From NCBI RefSeq assembly GCF_900109265.1, contig NZ_FNZM01000015.1:124001-188000 (forward strand): DNA of 64,000 bases. The letters are read 5' to 3'. Each line of letters begins with the position of its first letter. Within the stretch, counting starts at the first letter, position 1. Under the pieces are notes generated by a model. That model was not told where the DNA came from. It saw only the letters and a program-made list of their open reading frames with translations, and did not search any database. The position numbers and the translations under genes were made by a program. This document shows, one piece after another, positions 16,733 to 25,018 of this stretch. Source of the stretch: Paraburkholderia tropica (GTDB taxonomy: Bacteria; Pseudomonadota; Gammaproteobacteria; Burkholderiales; Burkholderiaceae).

Positions 16733-17755
16733 ATGTGGACCCTCCCCACCGCCATCCCGCCCGATTTCGGCACCGGGGCGGTTTTTCTCAGCGTGCTCGT
16801 GACGCAGCTCGGCGTGCCGGTTCCGGCCGCGCCCGTGCTCATTCTCGCGGGCACGATGGCGGCGGGCGGTGAGGCGTCGTATCCGAATCTGCTGGTGGCG
16901 GCCGTGTTCGCGACCTTGCTGGCCGACTCGCTGTGGTTCATGGCGGGCCGTCTGCGCGGTCGCAAGCTGCTCAACGCGCTGGTGCGTTTTTCGCTGTCGC
17001 TCGACACGACGATCCGCGTCGCGCGCAATGTCTTCGAGCGTCACGGCGCGCCCATTCTCACGGTCGCGAAGTTCGTGCCGGGTCTCGGTCTGATGTCCGC
17101 GCCGCTGCTCGGCACCACGTCGATGGAGATGCGCATCTTCCTGCTCTGGGACGCGCTGGGCGCGACCTTGTGGGCGGGCGTCTATCTGCTGGGCGGCGCG
17201 GCGCTGCACGCCGAAATCGCGCGCTTCGCGGTGTTCGTGCGCGCGAATGGCGGGACGATTTTCGACGTGCTCGCCGTCGCGGGTCTGCTGTTTCTCGCGT
17301 GGCGCTGGGTGCGCCGTCTGCAATTCCGGCGCTGGCTCGCCACGCACCGCATTTCGCCCGATCAGCTCGACGAGATGATGAAGTCCGCCGCGCCGCCGAT
17401 CGTGTTCGACGCGCGGCCGCACAGCGTGCGCGAGAAGGAGGCGTACCGTATTCCGGGCGCGCGTCCGCTCGACCTGGATTCGCACGACGAGATCGCGCCC
17501 GAGCTGGTCGCGCGGCCCATCGTGGTCTATTGCGTGTGCCCGAACGAGGCGACTGCGAAGCGCATCGTCAACCAGTTGCGCAGCAAGCACATTCATCACG
17601 CGCATGCGCTCAGGGGCGGACTCGATGCATGGGAGCGCCGCGGCTATCCCGTGGAGCCGCTCTCGGCGGAATTCCACCCCGCGTACATGCGCGACGACGA
17701 CTTCGAACCGGACGGCGAGCAGGAATTCACGGTGCGCGCGAGTCTGTCGAAATGA
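16733..17755 (+). CDS. DedA-family membrane protein fused to a rhodanese domain
   Basis: A 340-residue two-domain protein. Residues 1-200 are a DedA/SNARE-associated (VTT) membrane domain, with the family signature in AKFVPGLGLMSAPLLGTTSM and GATLWAGVYLLGG. After a basic linker, residues 225-315 form a rhodanese domain with VFDARPHSVREKEAYRIPGA and a catalytic loop CPNEAT starting at Cys269 (a second cysteine, Cys267, is two residues before it). DedA proteins help keep the proton motive force and move undecaprenyl phosphate or phospholipids; the fused rhodanese suggests sulfur relay or redox sensing at the membrane. The start has MWTLPTAIPPDF directly before the first hydrophobic segment. It is divergent from a LuxR-type gene. 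Confidence 0.86.
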   Translation: MWTLPTAIPPDFGTGAVFLSVLVTQLGVPVPAAPVLILAGTMAAGGEASYPNLLVAAVFATLLADSLWFMAGRLRGRKLLNALVRFSLSLDTTIRVARNVFERHGAPILTVAKFVPGLGLMSAPLLGTTSMEMRIFLLWDALGATLWAGVYLLGGAALHAEIARFAVFVRANGGTIFDVLAVAGLLFLAWRWVRRLQFRRWLATHRISPDQLDEMMKSAAPPIVFDARPHSVREKEAYRIPGARPLDLDSHDEIAPELVARPIVVYCVCPNEATAKRIVNQLRSKHIHHAHALRGGLDAWERRGYPVEPLSAEFHPAYMRDDDFEPDGEQEFTVRASLSK

Positions 17756-17832
17756 TCGGGACGCGACGGCGGTCGTCGCGGTTTGGAATCATCAACGCCT
17801 CGCCGTTGACGCGCGCCTGAAGCCGCACGACT

Positions 17833-19272
17833 TCACGCGCGCTGCCGACGCGAGCCGCCGCCCATGTTGCGGCCCGCGTCGCGCGCCATCTGTGCATATC
17901 CCCACACCGACATCAGCGTGAGCACGCCCGCGCCCAGAAACGCGAGGCGGAAGTCGTCGAGCGAGAACGCGTGGCCGCTCGCCTCGCCGTGGTAGCTCGC
18001 CGCCACGCGCAGCGCGAGCGCGCCGAACGCAATGCCCAGTCCGTTGGTCATCTGCGCCGCCGCGCTCCAGAGCGTGCTGGCGGCGCTCATCTGCGGTTGC
18101 GCGACGTCGGCATAGGCGAGGGTGGCGAGCGTCGAGAACTGCATCGAGCGCGTCACGCCGTACACGAACACGACGATCAGCACGATGGCGAGCGGCACGC
18201 CGGGCGTGAGCAGCCCGCACGCGATCATCGACAGGCCCGCGATCGTCACGTCGACGATCGACACGAGACGGAAGCCCCAGCGTTCGAGAATGCGCGTTGT
18301 GAGCGCCTTCATGCCGAGGTTGCCGAGCGCGCTGGCGAGCAGCAGCAAGCCCGACTTGAACGCCGACAAACCGAAGCCGATCTGGAACAGCAGCGGCATC
18401 AGATACGGCGCCGCGCCGATGCCGATGCGCGTGACCGAACCGGTCACGACCGTCACCGAAAAGGTCGGGATTTTCAGCGTCGATACGTCGATTAGCGGAT
18501 GCGCATGGCGCTTCGCGTGAAAGAACGCAATCGCGCCGATCAGCACGCCGGCCACCACCAGCGCCGCCGCGCGCCACGGATTTTCGCCGGGCTGGCTCGC
18601 GAGTTCGGCGCCGTAAAGAATGGCCGTGAGCGACGCGCCGCTCAGCACGAGGCCGACGACGTCGAGCGGTTTGCGCTGCTCGCCGCGCAGGTTCGGCACC
18701 ATCGCCGTGATCGCGACGAGCACCGCGATGCCGAACGGCACATTGAGCAGAAAAATCCAGCGCCACGAGGCATACGTGGTGATGAAGCCGCCGACCGGCG
18801 GTCCGATCACGGGCGCGGCGATCGCGGGCCACGTGATGGTGGAGATCGCCTGCATCAGTCGGCTCTTGTCGGTGCTGCGCACGACGATCATGCGTCCGAC
18901 CGGCACCATCATCGCGCCGCCGATGCCTTGCAGTACGCGCGCCGCGACGAACTCCGGCAGGTTCTGCGCGATCCCGCACAGCACCGAGGCGATCGTGAAC
19001 GTGAGCACGGCGCCGAAGAACACCGTGCGCGAGCCGCAGCGGTCCGCCACCCAGCCGCTCGCCGGAATGAAGATGGCGAGCGCCAGCATGTACGCGGTCA
19101 CGCCGAGACTCAGACTGTTCGGGCCGATGCCGAACGAGCGCGCCATCTGCGGCAGCGCCGTGGCGATCACGGTGGTGTCGAGATACTCCATGAAAAACGT
19201 GGCGGCGACGATATAGGGCAGCCAGCCGATGAGCGACGAGCGCGTCCGGGGCGTGGGCGTCGTGTTCGTCAT
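17833..19272 (-). CDS. MFS multidrug exporter, DHA2 (EmrB/QacA) type
   Basis: A 479-residue exporter with 12-14 membrane segments. EYLDTTVIATALPQMARSFG is the D1 motif, GWVADRCGSRTVF motif A and IAAPVIGPPVGGFIT motif C. It is clearly related to the protein at 9059-10462 and shares QGIGGAMMVPVGR with it. The ATG at 19272 (MTNTTPTPRTRSS) places a short polar tail before segment 1; the longer frame to 19398 is basic and unlikely. No regulator or membrane-fusion partner is adjacent. It is convergent with the DedA-rhodanese gene and divergent from the aldo/keto reductase. Confidence 0.88.
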   Translation of the reverse strand: MTNTTPTPRTRSSLIGWLPYIVAATFFMEYLDTTVIATALPQMARSFGIGPNSLSLGVTAYMLALAIFIPASGWVADRCGSRTVFFGAVLTFTIASVLCGIAQNLPEFVAARVLQGIGGAMMVPVGRMIVVRSTDKSRLMQAISTITWPAIAAPVIGPPVGGFITTYASWRWIFLLNVPFGIAVLVAITAMVPNLRGEQRKPLDVVGLVLSGASLTAILYGAELASQPGENPWRAAALVVAGVLIGAIAFFHAKRHAHPLIDVSTLKIPTFSVTVVTGSVTRIGIGAAPYLMPLLFQIGFGLSAFKSGLLLLASALGNLGMKALTTRILERWGFRLVSIVDVTIAGLSMIACGLLTPGVPLAIVLIVVFVYGVTRSMQFSTLATLAYADVAQPQMSAASTLWSAAAQMTNGLGIAFGALALRVAASYHGEASGHAFSLDDFRLAFLGAGVLTLMSVWGYAQMARDAGRNMGGGSRRQRA

Positions 19273-19504
19273 CGGCGGATCCCGGCGGGGAAAGTGTGGA
19301 AAGCGCTGCGCATGAACGGAAAGGCGAGAGAGTTGCCGATCGGAAACGCACGTTCTCGCTCGATTCGCGCGCGGTTTCCGAAAGGAAAGAAAGCGCAACT
19401 GTACAGCGCCGCGGCCGATTCCGCTGGCGCGGCAAATAAGCGATGACGCGCGTACACTCGTTGACCGGTTGTTTCGTCAGTCACTCACTCGTGGAGGATC
19501 GGAA

Positions 19505-20536
19505 ATGGAAACCCGTTTTCTGGGCGCATCAGGATTCAAGGTGCCGGTGCTGAGTTTCGGCACGGGCACGTTCGGCGGCAAAGGCGAATTCTTCGAAGCG
19601 TGGGGCGCGACCGACGTGGCCGAAGCGCGCCGCCTCATCGACATCTGTCTCGAAGCGGGCGTGAACATGTTCGACAGCGCCGACATCTACTCGAACGGCG
19701 CGTCGGAGTCGGTGCTCGGCGAGGCGCTCAAGGGTCGGCGCGACAAGGTCATCATCTCGACCAAGGCGACCTTCCGTTTCGACGATGGCGCCAATAGCGT
19801 CGGCTCCTCGCGCATTCATTTGCGGCGCGCCGTCGACGCCGCGCTCAAGCGTCTGCAAACCGATTACATCGACCTGTTCCAGCTGCACGGCTTCGACGCG
19901 AAAACGCCCGCCGAAGAGGTGCTCTCGACGCTCGACGAGCTGGTGCGCGCGGGCAAGATTCTCTACACGGGCGTGTCGAACTTCTCGGGCTGGCACCTGA
20001 TGAAGTCGCTCGCGGTGGCCGACCGCTACGGCTATCCGCGCTATGTCGCCAATCAGACCTATTACTCGCTGATCGGCCGCGACTACGAATGGGAGCTGAT
20101 GCCGCTCGGGCTCGATCAGGGCGTGGGCGCGGTCGTGTGGAGTCCGCTCGGCTGGGGACGTCTGACCGGCAAGATTCGCCGCGGCCAGCCGCTGCCGCAG
20201 ACGAGCCGTCTGCACAAGACCGCCGATCAGGGGCCGCCGGTGCCCGACGAGACCCTGTTTCGCGTGCTCGACGCCATCGACGAGATCGCCCAGGAAACCG
20301 GCAAGACCGTGCCGCAGATCGCGCTGAACTGGCTATTGCAGCGTCCGACCGTGGCGACCGTGCTGATCGGCGCGCGCGACGAGGCGCAGTTGCGTCAGAA
20401 CCTCGGTGCGGTCGGCTGGAACCTCACGGCCGAACAGGTCGCGAAGCTCGACGCCGCGAGCAAGGTGCGGCCGGTTTATCCCTACTGGCATCAGGAAGGG
20501 TTCGCGGAGCGCAACCCGGCGCCGGTCGAGTGGTGA
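19505..20536 (+). CDS. Aldo/keto reductase
   Basis: A 343-residue TIM-barrel NADPH oxidoreductase. The catalytic tetrad is visible as Asp and Tyr in FDSADIYSNG, Lys in IISTKATF and His in FQLHGFD. The NADPH-binding end includes VGVPAL-type positions in VLIGARDEAQLRQNL. It resembles the YhdN/AKR11-12 group, which reduces small aldehydes and ketones; the physiological substrate is unknown. The start at 19505 is set by GGAGG ten bases upstream. It is a single gene, divergent from an MFS exporter and convergent with small proteins. Confidence 0.9.
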   Translation: METRFLGASGFKVPVLSFGTGTFGGKGEFFEAWGATDVAEARRLIDICLEAGVNMFDSADIYSNGASESVLGEALKGRRDKVIISTKATFRFDDGANSVGSSRIHLRRAVDAALKRLQTDYIDLFQLHGFDAKTPAEEVLSTLDELVRAGKILYTGVSNFSGWHLMKSLAVADRYGYPRYVANQTYYSLIGRDYEWELMPLGLDQGVGAVVWSPLGWGRLTGKIRRGQPLPQTSRLHKTADQGPPVPDETLFRVLDAIDEIAQETGKTVPQIALNWLLQRPTVATVLIGARDEAQLRQNLGAVGWNLTAEQVAKLDAASKVRPVYPYWHQEGFAERNPAPVEW

Positions 20537-20615
20537 GCCGCTAGCGCCGATGTCGCCGATGTCGCCGATTTCGCCGATGTCGGGGCGAGCGATGCGCGGC
20601 GCTGGCCGCGCAGAC

Positions 20616-20792
20616 TCAGTTCGCGACGGAGGCGCGCAGGATTTCGGCCGCGCCGAGATGGATCGCCAGCGCGAAGAAGTCGCGCTCGGCGATGTTCGCC
20701 GAGCGGGCGATGGCGAGCGCGCGGTCGTGGTCCTGCGGATGCAGCAGCAGTTTGACTTCGATCTTCGCGGGCGGCTTGAGGCTGGACTCCAT
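20616..20792 (-). CDS. Small (58-residue) protein of unknown function
   Basis: A short protein (MESSLKPPAKIEVKLLL, then HPQDHDRALAIARSANIAE, ending ILRASVAN) with an AAGGAG ribosome-binding site eight bases before the ATG. A beta strand followed by two helices would fit a small DNA-binding or ribbon-helix-helix-like fold, but I cannot confirm this. It lies downstream of a minus-strand promoter at 21204-21232, with the tiny ORF at 20986-21141 between them, and could be the second gene of that unit. Confidence 0.55.
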   Translation of the reverse strand: MESSLKPPAKIEVKLLLHPQDHDRALAIARSANIAERDFFALAIHLGAAEILRASVAN

Positions 20793-20985
20793 GGCATTGC
20801 TCCTTCGGTAACCGGGCGCTTCGCCCGTGTGGGTGCTTGAGCCCATTACCGGCCGCCAGTGCGCGAACGCGCGCGGGCCGTCGTCCGGGGCGAAAGCCTC
20901 GGCGGTCGAACGGCGCTTGACGTGGAGTGGGCCTGGAACGCCGCGCGCATCGGATGGACGCGGCGGCGCGATGCGCGTGCCGGTG

Positions 20986-21141
20986 CTAGCGTGGCGCGCG
21001 CAGTCGCCGGGGTACGGCGACGAAATCGACAACGGGGGAGACGCTGAAACGGACTGCGGAACGGCTATCGACACTGCCAACGCAGCTGCGGATGGAACCG
21101 GTGTCAGACAAAGACGAGTACGGCAAGGAAGCGAACTGCAT
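20986..21141 (-). CDS. Possible 51-residue leader or small protein
   Basis: An ATG at 21141 has a perfect GGAGG (21151-21155) nine bases upstream and lies about 56 bases behind a well-formed promoter. The product begins MQFASLPYSSLSDTGSIRS and ends in the basic PRRLRAPR. It has no signal peptide or membrane segment. The codon pattern is not convincing by itself, so it may be a leader peptide or a chance frame. Confidence 0.35.
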   Translation of the reverse strand: MQFASLPYSSLSDTGSIRSCVGSVDSRSAVRFSVSPVVDFVAVPRRLRAPR

Positions 21142-21203
21142 AGCTGGCAACCTCCGGAATTATTTTTTTCGTGCGACAGGGCGCCGCATCTGGTACGGGG
21201 CAG

Positions 21204-21232
21204 AGTATAGCCATCTCTTTACCTGGGGTAAA
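21204..21232 (-). promoter_or_regulatory. Sigma-70-type promoter driving the small-ORF unit
   Basis: On the minus strand the -35 TTTACC (21227-21232) and -10 TATACT (21204-21209) are separated by exactly 17 bases. Transcription would start near 21197 and run towards 20616. Confidence 0.6.
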
Positions 21233-21253
21233 CCCCTAGGTGTTACACCCTAG
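21221..21253. promoter_or_regulatory. Overlapping operator-like dyads on the -35 box
   Basis: Arms ACCTGGGGT and ACCCCTAGGT (21221-21241) form a near-perfect dyad covering the -35 box. An adjacent imperfect dyad CTAGGTGTTACACCCTAG (21236-21253) shares its edge. This arrangement fits a repressor or metal-sensor site; the binder is unknown. Confidence 0.5.
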
Positions 21254-21303
21254 TCAAAAAATTGTTTCAGGATTTGAGGTAATCAAACATTGTGGTGTCC
21301 AGA

Positions 21304-21347
21304 CGCCAACGCCGGACGGCGCACTGAGGCGCGGTCCGGCGTTGGCG
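21304..21347. repeat. Long inverted repeat downstream of carbonic anhydrase
   Basis: Fourteen-base arms (CGCCAACGCCGGAC at 21304-21317 and its complement at 21334-21347) surround a 16-base loop. It lies about 60 bases past the can stop on the minus strand. No T run follows, so it is either a factor-dependent terminator aid or an mRNA 3-prime stabiliser. Confidence 0.6.
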
Positions 21348-21408
21348 GGAACAGCGGGGAGACGGGCGGCGCCGGCTCCGAGAGCCGGGCCGCGTCAGAC
21401 AGGCGGAT

Positions 21409-22110
21409 TTAGCCCGTGGTGTCTTTGCGCAGACGCGAACGCGCCTCGCCGAGCGACTCGAAGCGGCCGTGGGTGTCGTCGAACACCGAAATCGTGCCGT
21501 GACCGATGTCGTAGACCCAGCCTTGCAGTTCGAGCTGGCCTTGCGCCACGCGGGCCGCGACGGCCGGGTGCGTGCGCAGATGGGTGAGTTGCAGTCGCAC
21601 GTTTTCCTCGACCAGCGCCTGCACGACCTGGTTTTCGTCGAGACCGCGCGTCTGCACGACGCTGCGCGCCGCTTCGGCGTTGCGCAGCCAGGCCTGGACG
21701 GTCGGCATGCCGGCGGTGGCTTCGGCGCCCTGGGCGAGGCCCTTCATCGCGCCGCAGTCGGTATGGCCGCACAGCACGATCTGGCGCACGTTCAGCGCGA
21801 GCACGGCGAATTCCACCACGGCGGACACGCCACCGAGCATTTCGCCGTAGGCCGGAACGATGTTGCCGATGTTGCGGCAGACGAACAGCTCGCCGGGACG
21901 CACCTGCGTGATCATTTCCGGCGACACGCGCGAGTCGGCGCAGGTGATGAAGAGCGTGTGCGGCGCCTGGCTGTGCGCGAGGCTGCGGAACAGCTCCTTG
22001 TTGCCGGGGAACACGTTATGACTGAACTCGTCCACGCCGTCGAGCAGGTGCAGCAGATCGCAGCCGCACGATTCGGAGTGGTCGTCGTGCGAGTGAGTGT
22101 TGTCTGGCAT
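21409..22110 (-). CDS. can: Beta-class carbonic anhydrase
   Basis: A 233-residue zinc enzyme interconverting CO2 and bicarbonate in the cytoplasm. The zinc ligands are Cys57 (in ITCADSR), His116 and Cys119 (in CGHTDCG), with the Asp59-Arg61 dyad that gates the site. FVCRNIGNIVP and the AVLALNVRQIVLCGH core strands are typical. The N-terminus is unusually rich in His and Cys (NTHSHDDHSESCGCD), which might bind extra metal. The start at 22110 (MPDNTHS) is preferred to 22143 because GAGAAACTCCC precedes it and the longer start adds only 11 residues. It is a single gene. Confidence 0.93.
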   Translation of the reverse strand: MPDNTHSHDDHSESCGCDLLHLLDGVDEFSHNVFPGNKELFRSLAHSQAPHTLFITCADSRVSPEMITQVRPGELFVCRNIGNIVPAYGEMLGGVSAVVEFAVLALNVRQIVLCGHTDCGAMKGLAQGAEATAGMPTVQAWLRNAEAARSVVQTRGLDENQVVQALVEENVRLQLTHLRTHPAVAARVAQGQLELQGWVYDIGHGTISVFDDTHGRFESLGEARSRLRKDTTG

Positions 22111-22767
22111 GGGAGTTTCTCTCTTTATCATGAATCGACACAATCGAATGGCAACAGCGGGAGTTTACGCCGAGGCTACGCGTTTCGGATCGGAAACCTG
22201 CCGTCCGACCGTGCGTTTTCCCCCGTTTTCTCCATTTCCTGCGTTTCGTTTTCCGTTTCCGATCGGCAACCGGCTGAGCCGGCTACCGCCTGGCGCGGCC
22301 TTGTGGGGGCGAACGCGCTTCGGACTGACGCTGGAGATTCGACGCGCATTTTCTCACGCCCCGCGCGCCTGCGTGGCGCTGCGAGCGATCGGTCTTGCGG
22401 GTCGGCCCGGCGGCCCGTGTTGCCACTCGACCGGTCAGCGGGTCGGTGAACGCCGGCGCGGTGGCTGTTCGACTAGCCGTCCGACGCTGGCGGGGCAGCA
22501 TTGTACGCGACCCGGCTGCTTACGAGGATGTAGGTTTGCGAAAGGAGAGTGAAGGGCGGCGGTGCGGGCGCGAGGTGGCGGGGAACTGGGCGTGCCGCAA
22601 GTGCGTATCTCGCTCGGCGTGGCCAGGCGGATTTGCCAGCCGTTGAGTCGAGCGGTTCGCGGTGATCGCGCTCGCCCGTTCGCCCGTTCGCCCGTTCGCC
22701 CGTTCGCTCGCGCAAGCGAAGGCCGGCATCGTCCGCCGATCCGAACGGCGCGAACCTCAACCTCCGC
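22111..22767. other. Long intergenic region with a tandem octamer repeat
   Basis: About 650 bases between the can start and the end of an MFS gene on the same strand. It would include the can promoter, which I cannot place. It contains CGTTTTCC/CGTTTTCCG-like T-rich stretches near 22210-22260 and the CGCCCGTT repeat at 22673-22704. No convincing ORF is seen. Confidence 0.5.
22673..22704. repeat. Tandem octamer repeat, four exact copies of CGCCCGTT
   Basis: Four head-to-tail perfect 8-base copies, with a degenerate fifth (CGCTCGCG) after them. It is intergenic, about 60 bases past the MFS stop and 560 bases upstream of the can start. Confidence 0.9.
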
Positions 22768-24012
22768 TCAGGATTCCAGCGCGGCGCGCGTGGCGCGGGG
22801 GCGGCGGCTCGGCATGAAGTACCAGACGGCAGCCAGAGCCTGAATGGCGATGAGCGCGCTCCAGACGGCCTGATGAGCGGCGACCGGATAGTGGCCGTCC
22901 ACGGCGGTCCAGTGTCCGAGCGCGGCGCCGATCGCGATCTGCGTCACGAAGATGCCGACGAAAATCACAAGCGTGAACGTGGTGTTGACGCGCCCGATCA
23001 TCCGCGAAGGGAAGTATTCGGCGAGCACCGCGTAGGTGAGGATGCCGGTGCCGCCGAGCGCGCCGTAGGCCGCCCAGAGCACGGGCGCGGGCAGCGGCAC
23101 GCGCGCCGCGAGCAGCGCCTGCACGACAACGAAGAGCAGCATCGTCACGCCAGAAAAGTGCGCGACGCTCACGCCACGCCGTTCGAAGCTGCGCGCCAGC
23201 GCGCCGAAACCGATATTGCCGACGATGAACGCCGCGCCCAGCACCGAGATGAGCGACGCGGCGCGGCTCGCCACGTCGGCGGTCCCGGCCGGCACGACAT
23301 CGCGCAGAAACGCGCCGACCCAGAGCGACTGCATCGCGTAGAACACCGTCTGCGTGAGCGCCGAAAACGACGCTGTCTTCCAGAACGCGTGGCTGCGCAG
23401 GATGTGCGCAGTGCCCTTGAACTGTTCGAGCACGCTCGCCTGATGGTGAGTGTCGCGGGTGCGCGGGCCGCCGATCCAGATGATGGCGGCGATGACGGCC
23501 GTGAACACGGCGAGCCCGACACTCACCGCGCGCCACGGCGCGAACGCGAGCAGCCAGGAGAGCGGCGCGCCCACCGCGACGCCGCCCAGTCCGCCCACCG
23601 CCATCACGAGGCCGTTGACGAGCGTCAGTTGCGCCACGGGGAAATGTTGCGCGGTCGCCTTGAACGCGCCGCCGAGGCAGACCGAAACGCCCACGCCCAC
23701 GAGCAGCCGCCCGAACATCATCGCGCCCATGCTGTGCGAAAGGCCGAAGACGAGCGCGCCCGTCGCCGCGATCAGCATGACGCAAGCGGTCACGCGGCGC
23801 GGGCCGAAGTGGTCGAGCAGCACGCCCGCGGGAATCTGAGCGCCCGCGAAGCCGAGAAAGTACAGGCTCGTGAGCGTGCCGAGATCGGTCGCGGTGAAGC
23901 CCATTTCGTGCGTCAGGAACGGTGCGAAGCCCAGGTTGACGCCGCGAAACAGATAGGAAACGAAGTAGCCGAGCGCGAAAACGGCGAAAACGCGCAATCT
24001 GAGAGCGGTCAT
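22768..24012 (-). CDS. MFS transporter, 12-TMS sugar/organic-anion type
   Basis: A 414-residue major-facilitator protein with about 12 hydrophobic segments. It starts MTALRLRVFAVFALGYFVS and has a motif-A-like LLDHFGPRRV after segment 2. A central hydrophilic loop around residues 195-215 and a short charged tail complete the usual layout. It lacks the D1 motif of drug exporters, so a metabolite or nucleoside-type substrate is possible, but I cannot assign one. The gene is divergent from the LysR-type gene at 24137, with 124 bases between the starts. That regulator probably controls it. Confidence 0.83.
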   Translation of the reverse strand: MTALRLRVFAVFALGYFVSYLFRGVNLGFAPFLTHEMGFTATDLGTLTSLYFLGFAGAQIPAGVLLDHFGPRRVTACVMLIAATGALVFGLSHSMGAMMFGRLLVGVGVSVCLGGAFKATAQHFPVAQLTLVNGLVMAVGGLGGVAVGAPLSWLLAFAPWRAVSVGLAVFTAVIAAIIWIGGPRTRDTHHQASVLEQFKGTAHILRSHAFWKTASFSALTQTVFYAMQSLWVGAFLRDVVPAGTADVASRAASLISVLGAAFIVGNIGFGALARSFERRGVSVAHFSGVTMLLFVVVQALLAARVPLPAPVLWAAYGALGGTGILTYAVLAEYFPSRMIGRVNTTFTLVIFVGIFVTQIAIGAALGHWTAVDGHYPVAAHQAVWSALIAIQALAAVWYFMPSRRPRATRAALES

Positions 24013-24136
24013 GAGACGGACGGGCGCGTAGACGGGGCGAACGCGGATTGAATGGCTGGGTCACGATTATTGGCGAAAAGCCGGGCGCGAGGCCAGCGAG
24101 AGATTTCAGACGCGATTGTGAGTAGAATTTGACGTC

Positions 24137-25018
24137 ATGTCCCGATCGCTCCCTCCCTTGCAGGCCCTGCGCGCGCTAGAAGCGGCGGCGCGGCGGCGCA
24201 GTTTCAGCCGCGCCGCGGAAGAGTTGCATTTGACGCACAGCGCCGTGAGTCACCATCTGCGCGGGCTCGAAGCCGAACTCGGCGTCGAGCTGTTCCGGCG
24301 CGCCGGCGGCCAGATGATCCCGACCGCCGCAGGCGCGCAACTGGCCGACCGCGTGCGCCGCAGTCTCGACGACCTGCGCGACGCGCTCGATGCCACACGT
24401 CCCGGCGTGAGCGGCGTCACGCGCCTCGAACTGAGCGTGATGGCCGATTTCGCATCGGTCTGGCTGATTCCGCGTCTGGGCGACTTCTACGACCGCCATC
24501 CCGACGTCGATCTGTCGATGCGCATGCACGCCGACGTCACGCCGCCCGATCCCTATCCGTTCGATATCGGCATCTGGCATCGCCGCGTCGACGAGCCGGG
24601 TTTCCAGATCCGCAAGCTGCTCGACGACCAGGTCGTGGCCGTGTGCAGTCCTTCGCTGCTCGCGCGCTACCCCGATTTCCGCATCGAGGATCTGCCGGGC
24701 ATGCCGCTGCTGCGCTTCGCGCGCCGGTCGTGGCGCGACTTCTTCGAGGCGGCCGGCGTGACGGGCTCGGAACCCGAGCGCGGCCCCGTCTTCGACGACG
24801 CGGGTTTGCTGCTGCAAGCCACAGTGGCCGGGCAGGGCGCGGCCACCGCCCGGTTGCAACTCGCGCGCGATTTCATCGAGCGCGGCGAACTGGTGCAACT
24901 CGGGCAGGTGCGCATTCCCGCTTCGCTCGACTATTACTTCACCTGGCGCGAAGGCCACCCACGCGACGCCGCGATCCAGCAGTTCTATCGCTGGATCAAG
25001 TCGCAGCTCGCGCGCTGA
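24137..25018 (+). CDS. LysR-family regulator, GcvA-like subgroup
   Basis: A 293-residue regulator. The N-terminal winged HTH is PLQALRALEAAARRRSFSR, then AAEELHLTHSAVSHHLRGLE; the serine-rich SAVSHHLR is typical of the GcvA/AmpR group. The effector domain (about residues 92-290) shows the usual FASVWLIPRLGDFYDRHPDVDL opening. The effector is unknown. It is divergent from the MFS transporter at 22768-24012, the classical arrangement for LysR control of a neighbour. The start ATG at 24137 directly precedes the HTH. Confidence 0.88.
   Translation: MSRSLPPLQALRALEAAARRRSFSRAAEELHLTHSAVSHHLRGLEAELGVELFRRAGGQMIPTAAGAQLADRVRRSLDDLRDALDATRPGVSGVTRLELSVMADFASVWLIPRLGDFYDRHPDVDLSMRMHADVTPPDPYPFDIGIWHRRVDEPGFQIRKLLDDQVVAVCSPSLLARYPDFRIEDLPGMPLLRFARRSWRDFFEAAGVTGSEPERGPVFDDAGLLLQATVAGQGAATARLQLARDFIERGELVQLGQVRIPASLDYYFTWREGHPRDAAIQQFYRWIKSQLAR

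Larger units (their letters stand above)
20793..21408. other. Regulatory region between two small ORFs and carbonic anhydrase
   Basis: It holds a minus-strand promoter, overlapping dyads, a 51-codon ORF and a long hairpin, each listed separately. No other gene is seen. Confidence 0.6.
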
